13,359 nt of DNA from Holosporales bacterium (GTDB taxonomy: Bacteria > Pseudomonadota > Alphaproteobacteria > RUG11792), in contig JAISOC010000057.1 in the NCBI GenBank assembly GCA_031275915.1, positions 1 through 13,359 on the forward strand, written 5' to 3'. Made by a program: the position numbers and the translations under genes. How positions within the stretch are numbered: position 1 is the stretch's first letter; each line of letters starts with the position of its first letter. Below the pieces are notes generated by a model. That model was not told the origin of the DNA. It saw nothing but the letters and a program-made list of their open reading frames with translations, and made no database searches. Below are positions 7,888 through 13,359 of the stretch, one piece after another.

Positions 7888-7893
7888 ATTATA
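7888..7893 (-). promoter_or_regulatory. TATAAT -10 candidate before dnaE
   Basis: A perfect TATAAT on the minus strand lies about 10 nt before the longest dnaE start, with no convincing -35. Transcription from it would give an almost leaderless mRNA for ATG 7877, or a leader of about 20 nt for ATG 7859, which mildly favours the latter. Chance occurrence is likely enough in A+T-rich DNA. Confidence 0.25.
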
Positions 7894-7926
7894 TATCAAG
7901 ATTATTTTTATGGATACGCCCAGGGA

Positions 7927-8865
7927 CTATGGCACTATAGATTGAAATATCATGAAATAGATCACTAATGCGGGACAAAATATGCTCCATGAGATACGTA
8001 TAACATGTTCTTGTTTATACCTCGGAAGAATGGCTCTTATCAGAATCATTATGACTATAATTGTTGTGATTTTTATAAACATACTAATATGTGGTGGTAG
8101 GAAGGATAATCCAGGAATCGAATGCCAACCTCCCAAAAACAAGAGTGATACTATGCTGGCGGAGAAAACAAGATTGATATATTCACAAAGATATAGCATT
8201 CCAAATAGCATTCCTCCATATTCTACGTAATTTCCAGCTATTATTTCAGATTCAGCTTCAGTGAAATCAAAAGGAGTTCGGTTCAATGTAATTGTGGATA
8301 CAATAAAAAAAATAAAAAATACAGGAAACATAGAAATAATGAAGGGAACTGGTTTTTGGAGCTCCACTATGTCAATTAAGTTAAAGCTGTTGGTTAATAA
8401 GGCAACACATAATATTGACAAAACATATGGTATATAACTGGAGATTGCTTGAAAATATGCCCTAAATCCTCCAATTATTCCATATTTTGATCCAGATTCT
8501 GTTCCTATGATAATTTCCGTGAACGTGAAAATTGTGTGAAAAACTAGAATGTATAACAAACCAAATTTTGGATTAAAAATGTATAAATCTGAAGATATTG
8601 GTATCATTGTGATAGACATTAGACTACACAACATTAAAGCAACAATGGAGATTATCGAACGCTTCGAATATACAGATAACACTCCCCTCTTAAAGAAAAG
8701 TTTTAAAATATCCGCTATTGGTTGCATCATACCGAATGGACCTGTATAGGACGGTCCCAACCGTCTTTGTACTCTTGCTATAACTTTTCTTTCGAATAGA
8801 GATAGGTACGCAGCACACAACACACATATAGTGAAAACAATCAACACCTTAAAAACAAACAACAC
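7927..8865 (-). CDS. nuoH: NADH-quinone oxidoreductase subunit H (NuoH)
   Basis: Membrane subunit of respiratory complex I, at the quinone-site junction between the peripheral arm and the proton-pumping arm. LFERKVIARVQRRLGP (23-38), TGPFGMMQPIADILKLF (41-57) and NRTPFDFTEAESEIIAG with NYVEYGGMLFGM (195-223) are diagnostic. The 312 residues are mostly hydrophobic, with roughly eight membrane segments. In the loop normally reading R-A-x-x-Q-x-x-S-Y-E, this protein has RAYFQAISSY (135-144), so the conserved Glu seems absent. The start here is GTG, with GGGAG 11 nt upstream; an ATG frame immediately upstream may be the true N-terminus lost to a frameshift. No other nuo gene is adjacent, though scattered nuo genes do occur in reduced alphaproteobacterial genomes. 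Confidence 0.92.
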   Translation of the reverse strand: MLFVFKVLIVFTICVLCAAYLSLFERKVIARVQRRLGPSYTGPFGMMQPIADILKLFFKRGVLSVYSKRSIISIVALMLCSLMSITMIPISSDLYIFNPKFGLLYILVFHTIFTFTEIIIGTESGSKYGIIGGFRAYFQAISSYIPYVLSILCVALLTNSFNLIDIVELQKPVPFIISMFPVFFIFFIVSTITLNRTPFDFTEAESEIIAGNYVEYGGMLFGMLYLCEYINLVFSASIVSLLFLGGWHSIPGLSFLPPHISMFIKITTIIVIMILIRAILPRYKQEHVIRISWSIFCPALVIYFMIFQSIVP

Positions 8866-8978
8866 CGACCATTATGCTCCCAATATTCCATGGAAATCCT
8901 TGCATTGTTATCATAATTTTTGAAGATGAACAAGCTGACTTGAAGAGTTAAGTTGATATATTGAGGGATAAGGTGTTG

Positions 8979-10655
8979 TTAAATTGAATCTTCTATAACA
9001 TTTATGAAGGCATTTTCAAGGGTGGGTTCTCCATCTCCTTTATATAAATTTTTGATATCATCTGGTGAACCAGCAGCTCTAATTTTTCCCTTGTATACGA
9101 GAGCTATATCATCACAATTCTCTGCCTCATCCATGAAGTGAGTTGTAACAATAACGCTAACTCCGTGTCTTACCATACTATTTATATGTATCCAGAATTC
9201 TTTTCTTGTAAGGGGATCAACTCCTGAGGTTGGTTCATCCAGAAATAGAACCTGGGGTTTATGCATAATGGAGCATGCGAGGGCTAGTCTCTGTTTATAC
9301 CCCAAAGAGAGGACTCCAGTACTAATTTTTTCCATCTCTTCAAGATGAAATATTTTTAACATAAGATCTACAGCATTTTTTTGTTTTTTCCCTGAAAGTC
9401 TATAGGCTCCAGAGAAGAACTCCATATTCTGTCTCACAGAAAGGACAGGATACAGGGAGAATTTTTGAGCCATATATCCTATGTTCATTTTTGCATCGCT
9501 TCCCATGTTTGTGATATCTATGCCAACGATTTTTGCAGTTCCCTCATCCTGTCTCAAAAGTCCACACAATATTTTGAAGGTTGTCGATTTACCAGATCCA
9601 TTTGGACCTAGTAATCCAAATATTTTTCCCCTTTTAACTGAGAATGATATATTATCAGTTGCTTTGAAATCTCCGAATTTTTTGGAGAGATGCAAGGCTT
9701 CTACCACATTTTCATCTCCCTCAAACATTGTGTTCTCCATGTATTCATCAATTGCTGATTTTTTGAGAAGGATTCCTCCAAGCATATCCACGCATGCATC
9801 CTCAAAATTTGGGGTGGTTCTTATGAATTCTTTGGAAATTTTGTCTGTGAAACCTGAAGATATGACAACTCTTATATCTTGTCCTCTTATCACAGAATCC
9901 TCTATATACTCCAATTCCATCAATTTATGAGCCTTCTCTCTCTTGTTAATTCCAACATCTTTTAGGAGAAATACCCTTGACTCCACATTTTTCATGGCTT
10001 CCTTTGGATTGCCTTCAAAAAGAATCTTCCCTTCATTAAGGAGTACAACATGGTCCAGGCTCTCTGCCTCGTCAAGATATGCTGTGCTCCAAATTACAGT
10101 TGTGTCTTCCTCAGCCAGCATATTATTCACCATTTTTATAAGTTCCATTCTTGATATAGGATCCACCCCAACAGATGGTTCATCTAGAATCAATATTTTT
10201 GGTTTTTTGAGAAGAGAACAGGCAAGACCTAGTTTTTGCTTCATACCTCCAGATAGGTTCCCTGCCAATCTATCTTTGAAATTTTCAAGTCTTGTAATTG
10301 AAAGAACGTTTTTGAATATATTCTCTTTTTCCTCTTTTTTCACACCCTGTAATTTTGCATATAGATTTAAATTTTCTATAACACTCAGTTCTTCATATAA
10401 ACCAAATTTTTGTGGCATATACGACATATTTTTATGTAATTCTGAGATGGGCATATTGGAATTGCCAAAATAATTGATATTTCCACTATCCATGATCAAA
10501 ATACCTGCAATTATTCTGAGGAGGGTTGTTTTACCTGAACCATCAGGACCTATAATTCCAACCATTGTGTTTCTTTTAATAGTGAAGAAGACATCATCGA
10601 GAGCTTTTATAGTTCCTCTGTTAAAAGTTTTCGAAATATTTTGTATTCGTATCAT
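8979..10655 (-). CDS. Double ABC ATPase, RbbA/YhiH type
   Basis: Cytoplasmic protein of 558 residues with two fused ABC ATPase domains. Domain 1 has Walker A GPDGSGKT (36-43), signature LSGGMKQK (134-141) and Walker B ILILDEP (154-160). Its switch position reads STAYLDEAE (190-198), with Ala where the H-loop His normally sits. Domain 2 has GPNGSGKST (350-358), LSLGYKQR (449-456), VLFLDEP (469-475) and an intact TTH (504-506). The STAY variant, the GPDG Walker A and the linker with EDACVDMLGG are features I associate with RbbA/YhiH exporter ATPases, which normally work with an ABC-2 permease and an HlyD-type adaptor. RbbA itself lies fused to membrane segments, which are absent here. No permease lies beside it in this window, so its partner must be encoded elsewhere or lost. 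Drug or envelope-component export is the best guess. Confidence 0.88.
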   Translation of the reverse strand: MIRIQNISKTFNRGTIKALDDVFFTIKRNTMVGIIGPDGSGKTTLLRIIAGILIMDSGNINYFGNSNMPISELHKNMSYMPQKFGLYEELSVIENLNLYAKLQGVKKEEKENIFKNVLSITRLENFKDRLAGNLSGGMKQKLGLACSLLKKPKILILDEPSVGVDPISRMELIKMVNNMLAEEDTTVIWSTAYLDEAESLDHVVLLNEGKILFEGNPKEAMKNVESRVFLLKDVGINKREKAHKLMELEYIEDSVIRGQDIRVVISSGFTDKISKEFIRTTPNFEDACVDMLGGILLKKSAIDEYMENTMFEGDENVVEALHLSKKFGDFKATDNISFSVKRGKIFGLLGPNGSGKSTTFKILCGLLRQDEGTAKIVGIDITNMGSDAKMNIGYMAQKFSLYPVLSVRQNMEFFSGAYRLSGKKQKNAVDLMLKIFHLEEMEKISTGVLSLGYKQRLALACSIMHKPQVLFLDEPTSGVDPLTRKEFWIHINSMVRHGVSVIVTTHFMDEAENCDDIALVYKGKIRAAGSPDDIKNLYKGDGEPTLENAFINVIEDSI

Positions 10656-10700
10656 CTGTTAAATTCTTGAAAAGTACCTTTCCCTTTTTAGAGGGACTTT

Positions 10701-10732
10701 ATTATATCAGATTATTTTCGTTTGCATGTCAA
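10701..10732 (-). promoter_or_regulatory. Promoter candidate for the ABC ATPase gene
   Basis: On the minus strand a perfect TTGACA (10732-10727) and a perfect TATAAT (10706-10701) are present. The spacer is 20 nt, longer than the 17-nt optimum, but TGA directly before the -10 makes it an extended -10 promoter that depends less on the -35. Predicted transcription starts near 10694, about 40 nt before the ATG. Confidence 0.5.
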
Positions 10733-10786
10733 GGATTACTCAGTTTTTTCTTCAAAAAAAAATTCAATTTTTCATAAAATTTTTTC

Positions 10787-10814
10787 TTGTCATTATAAAA
10801 TTTTGAGATACACT
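10787..10814 (+). promoter_or_regulatory. Promoter candidate for the BspA-like gene
   Basis: TTGTCA (10787-10792, five of six consensus bases) and TACACT (10809-10814, four of six) are separated by 16 nt. Transcription would start near 10821, leaving a leader of about 27 nt that carries GAGGAG at 10835-10840. It is back-to-back with the ABC gene promoter. Confidence 0.45.
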
Positions 10815-10847
10815 GGAAATAAGATGGAAAGCTTGAGGAGAAATTAA

Positions 10848-10922
10848 ATGATTGAAAGAATCGTGTTTGAAGCAGGAAAGAATAATAATATTACCCCCCC
10901 CCCCCCCCCCCCCACGAAATAA
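10848..10922 (+). CDS. 24-codon OFF-state frame from the best start codon
   Basis: This ATG has the best translation signal of the region: GAGGAG 7 nt upstream. The frame reads MIERIVFEAGKNNNIT, then six prolines from the C-run, then Thr-Lys and a stop at 10920. It is one base out of phase with the BspA-like frame. It is best read as the truncated product of a phase-variable gene rather than as a separate gene. Confidence 0.5.
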   Translation: MIERIVFEAGKNNNITPPPPPPTK

Positions 10923-12552
10923 TATAACAATAATCAAAGCTGGCAGGATCATATCTTGCTTGGCGGTTGGAGTTCTCTTATCTACATCAAGTGTAAGAGG
11001 AACTGGAGCATCAGGGTTAATAGTAGAGGATCTTGATCTGCTTAGTGAAAGTGCAAAATTAGTTGAAGTGGCAGATACTCTTGCGGAGCTGATAAAAGGC
11101 TTGCCGCAGTACGATCTTGGTACAATTTTGGGGAATCTGTTACTAAATACACACGAAGTAGTAGTGACAAATGGAGTCGCAAAGCAGGGGTATACACTAG
11201 CCGATTTTAAGGCGATAGCAAGTGATCTAACTAATGGTGCAACTGGTGCAACTTTCAGAGACTGGATACAAATAATAGAGATCAATGGAAGACAAATAAA
11301 TTTATCACTAACAGATAGCACTGGTGGACGTTTCCAGAACACACACACAATAAAAGCAAACGACACAATATCGCTGGCAGCCGATGCTTTTGGTACAGTA
11401 TATGAAGTTCCGTACTTTTCAGCACTACATCAAGTATGTCTCCCAAATGTAAACGCAATAGGAGATGATGCATTTGCTGGGACTGCAATACAAAGACTCG
11501 AATTGCTGTCGTATACGGGTGGAGAGCAGAGCGATGGAATGACTCCGTTTGGGAATATGAATCAGCTGGAAGAACTGTGTGCTCCAAAACTTTTTATTGG
11601 GGCAGGTGGAGCAACAATCATCAGTGCAAATTCGCCTTCATCAGCAGAAGGAAAACCAGGATTCAGCAAAATCACAATTAAAGGTTTTGCTGGAGATACT
11701 CCAACATTGGGTTCTAACAGTTACATAGATGGTGTACAAGCTTTATTTAGAGATCAGACAAATCTATTTGAACTTAAGCTTATAGATGGTTGCCCGGCTG
11801 TGCTTCCAGAAAATACTTTTAATGGATGCGAGAGACTTAGACATGTAGATCTCAGCAATGTGAAAGAGCTGAAAGGAGGGGCGCTGGTAGACACCAGGAA
11901 TTTGGAGAATCAAACGCTGCACTTGCATGGGATGAAAGGCAAGACTCTTACAAACAGCTCGATTAAGGAGCTGGTGTTAGAAGTCCATGAGCAGGATAGT
12001 GATAACATTTCGCCATACTGGACAATGATGGTTGAAGGTGCTTTTGCAGGTTCGCACATCGAGAGTTTAACGCTCTCGTCACAATATCCTTTAAACATTT
12101 GTTGGGCAGAATATGATTCTGGAACAACAGTGCATACCTATCATAGTACACTTTCTGGCATGGCGTGTCTCAGGAGATTGCATGTTAAAAGCGTGTTGTA
12201 TTCAGCAGTTTCGAGCGATCCTGACGGTACAGGCCCATACCATGGAAGAGGATCCTACAGCCTAATAACGGGAGGATGGTTTTTTGGCGAATCTGCAGAA
12301 TGGCAGCCGTATCATATAGATCTCACTTTAGAAGGAGGTGCACTAAACATTGAAAATGGCGGCTATGATGTTGCAACACGGAGATGGCGTATAGAAACAG
12401 ACGTAGATGTTGATCCGACCCCAGTATACACAATAAATGAGAAAGGTCGGGCATTGATATTCAAAACTGTCACTGTGATTGGAGGACCGCTCACTAATGT
12501 TGTTGCACACACAGGCAACGGTTATAACGTCGTTGTTGATAGTAGTACTTAA
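10852..12552 (+). CDS. Secreted BspA-type leucine-rich repeat protein, phase-variable
   Basis: The frame is open from a TTG at 10852, but the natural start is probably ATG 10848, out of frame at the present C20 length. After the proline run, residues 22-50 form a Sec signal (basic RNNITIIKAGR, then a hydrophobic core). The mature protein begins near TGASGLIVEDL. BspA-type (LRR_5) units are visible as VNAIGDDAFAGTAIQRLEL (200-218), VLPENTFNGCERLRHVDL (317-334) and VEGAFAGSHIESLTL (394-408). The C-terminus from about 500 is not LRR-like and shows no sorting motif or anchor. BspA repeats mediate adhesion and host interaction in other bacteria and protists; surface or exported binding protein is inference. 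It diverges from the ABC ATPase gene and precedes another secreted-protein gene. If TTG 10852 is used, a low-level product could be made without any switch. Confidence 0.8.
   Translation: MKESCLKQERIIILPPPPPPPRNNITIIKAGRIISCLAVGVLLSTSSVRGTGASGLIVEDLDLLSESAKLVEVADTLAELIKGLPQYDLGTILGNLLLNTHEVVVTNGVAKQGYTLADFKAIASDLTNGATGATFRDWIQIIEINGRQINLSLTDSTGGRFQNTHTIKANDTISLAADAFGTVYEVPYFSALHQVCLPNVNAIGDDAFAGTAIQRLELLSYTGGEQSDGMTPFGNMNQLEELCAPKLFIGAGGATIISANSPSSAEGKPGFSKITIKGFAGDTPTLGSNSYIDGVQALFRDQTNLFELKLIDGCPAVLPENTFNGCERLRHVDLSNVKELKGGALVDTRNLENQTLHLHGMKGKTLTNSSIKELVLEVHEQDSDNISPYWTMMVEGAFAGSHIESLTLSSQYPLNICWAEYDSGTTVHTYHSTLSGMACLRRLHVKSVLYSAVSSDPDGTGPYHGRGSYSLITGGWFFGESAEWQPYHIDLTLEGGALNIENGGYDVATRRWRIETDVDVDPTPVYTINEKGRALIFKTVTVIGGPLTNVVAHTGNGYNVVVDSST
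10894..10913 (+). repeat. Homopolymeric C20 tract, likely phase-variation switch
   Basis: There are twenty consecutive C residues in an otherwise A+T-rich neighbourhood, 46 nt after the ATG with the strong Shine-Dalgarno. At C20 the ATG frame stops at 10920; at C21 it would also stop within a few codons. At C19 or C22 it joins the long BspA-like frame, giving six or seven prolines before the signal peptide. Slipped-strand mispairing at such runs is an established on/off mechanism in other bacteria. The exact length in an assembly can be a consensus error. Confidence 0.85.
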
Positions 12553-12604
12553 AGAGAAAAACTTGGGCCTCAAAAAATAATTTTGCGGCTCAATTTTGCG
12601 ATAT

Positions 12605-12635
12605 CCCCCACGATTTCTCCCAAGGTGCGTGGGGG
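12605..12635. repeat. 8-bp perfect hairpin between secreted-protein genes
   Basis: CCCCCACG (12605-12612) and CGTGGGGG (12628-12635) are exact reverse complements around a 15-nt loop. No T-run follows, so it is not a standard intrinsic terminator. It lies between the LRR gene stop and the ribosome site of the next gene, and may shape transcript ends or translation there. The rest of the 138-bp gap shows only a short imperfect repeat around the motif ATTTTGCG. Confidence 0.6.
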
Positions 12636-12690
12636 TCCAGATTATTGAGATGAAAGAATGCACCAAGGGGAGTGTGAAGTGGAGGATAAA

Positions 12691-13359
12691 ATGATTAAAT
12701 TTAAGACATTGTGGGCTGGTTTAACAGCATGGGCATCTTTCAGTGTGTGTAGTGCTTCAGGGCTGTTGGAACAAATGGAAATAGCAAGTGATGGCCAAAG
12801 AGCTTTTTTAACGGTAGAGGAAATTAAAGATTATGTTGGAAATGCAAAAAATGAGATAAAAACTGAAGTTAATAATGCATCTTACAACATAAACAATGCT
12901 GTTGAAGGAGTACAAACAGCAGCATATGCTTTAAATAATACAGTTACTGAAATAGATGGAGAAATCGATAAACTAACCATAACAATTGGTGACATAAACA
13001 CAGCGGCTGGTAGCATAACTTCAGGAGTCACCACGCTACAAGAAACTATCAATAACTTAGACACGACCGTCAATTACTTAGACGATGTAATTAAAGATCA
13101 TCTTGACGGTGTCCAAACGGCAATCGAAACAAAAATCGATGGTGCAGTCACTACTATAGGAGGACAGATTGGTGGTGCAGTCGGTACCATAGAATACAAG
13201 GTTGATGGTGCGGTCACTGCTATAAATGCAGCGACTGGAACAGCAGTTGGTGGTGCAGTTGATACTATAAATGCAGCGACTGGAACAGCAGTTGATGGTG
13301 CAGTTGATACTATAAATGCAGCGACTGGAACAGCAGTTGGTGGTGCAGTCACTGCTATA
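12691..13359 (+). CDS. Secreted 15-residue-repeat stalk-like protein, 3' end missing
   Basis: Partial gene: 223 codons are visible with no stop before the window edge. GGAGG (12681-12685) lies 5 nt before the ATG. MIKFKTLWAGLTAWASFSVCSASG forms a signal peptide with a likely cut after the Ala of CSA. Residues from about 25 to 150 are polar and helical, with spaced Val, Ile and Leu (for example GVTTLQETINNLDTTVNYL), suggesting a coiled coil. From about 150 on, GAV motifs recur and resolve into exact 15-residue units of the type INAATGTAVGGAVDT. Such pentadecads fit a right-handed coiled coil, as in trimeric autotransporter stalks, but no YadA anchor can be seen because the gene is cut. The mature start ASGLLEQ echoes the ASGLIVED of the preceding LRR protein, hinting at a shared export class. 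Function is unknown. Confidence 0.82.
   Translation, partial: MIKFKTLWAGLTAWASFSVCSASGLLEQMEIASDGQRAFLTVEEIKDYVGNAKNEIKTEVNNASYNINNAVEGVQTAAYALNNTVTEIDGEIDKLTITIGDINTAAGSITSGVTTLQETINNLDTTVNYLDDVIKDHLDGVQTAIETKIDGAVTTIGGQIGGAVGTIEYKVDGAVTAINAATGTAVGGAVDTINAATGTAVDGAVDTINAATGTAVGGAVTAI
13222..13359 (+). repeat. Tandem 45-bp repeats, continuing past the window
   Basis: Three head-to-tail units (13222-13266, 13267-13311, 13312-13356) encode INAATGTAVGGAVDT and close variants. They are nearly identical at the DNA level, with a few changes such as GGT/GAT, in contrast to the diverged 21-bp units at 3100-3273. This points to recent duplication and likely copy-number variation. Confidence 0.9.

Noticed and set aside
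10894..10913. C20 tract as a pure assembly artefact
   Set aside because: Length error is possible, but the long homopolymer sits exactly between a strong start and the out-of-frame gene body, which an artefact would not explain.
10764..11366. 200-codon minus-strand frame opposite the BspA-like gene
   Set aside because: Antisense to a clear signal peptide and LRR gene; its polyglycine stretch is just the complement of the C-run.
13222..13359. 45-bp repeats as a CRISPR array
   Set aside because: The units are contiguous with no spacers and are in frame with a coding sequence.

Overview
The window is A+T-rich bacterial DNA. Its housekeeping genes (MurC, short-form phosphatidylserine decarboxylase, TruB, DnaE, complex I subunit NuoH) look most like those of Alphaproteobacteria. 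Unrelated core genes lie side by side outside their usual operons: murC away from the dcw cluster, nuoH away from other nuo genes, psd without pssA. That shuffled order, with sparse intergenic repeats and secreted repeat proteins, suggests a host-associated Rickettsiales- or Holosporales-like bacterium. The taxonomic placement is inference.

Layout. 1-711 has no convincing gene. It holds copy 1 of a dispersed repeat with RNA-like hairpins (about 45-365) and a perfect 12-bp inverted repeat (540-577). murC (minus) and psd (plus) diverge from a short spacer with a palindromic -10 region. A small G+C-rich minus-strand gene (3097-3327) follows; it encodes a putative secreted peptide built of Cys-Trp-Pro repeats. 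Copy 2 of the dispersed repeat (about 3445-3750) separates it from truB. truB and dnaE overlap and run on the minus strand, followed upstream by a lone nuoH and a double-ATPase ABC protein of the RbbA/YhiH type.

From about 10.7 kb the content becomes accessory. Two promoter-like regions diverge: one for the ABC gene, and one for a secreted BspA-type leucine-rich repeat protein. The strong Shine-Dalgarno and ATG of the latter are separated from its main frame by a run of exactly 20 C. At C20 the ATG frame ends after 24 codons; at C19 or C22 it would fuse in frame to the signal peptide and LRR body. This looks like a phase-variation switch, here caught OFF. Downstream is the start of a second secreted protein (12691 to window end, incomplete) that ends in perfectly phased 15-residue repeats, suggesting a helical stalk.

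The housekeeping genes serve peptidoglycan synthesis, phospholipid synthesis, tRNA modification, replication and respiration. The most novel material is the phase-variable LRR gene with its stalk-like neighbour, the CWPAADA-repeat peptide, and the duplicated structured element. No tRNA, rRNA, CRISPR array, transposase or phage gene was recognised.
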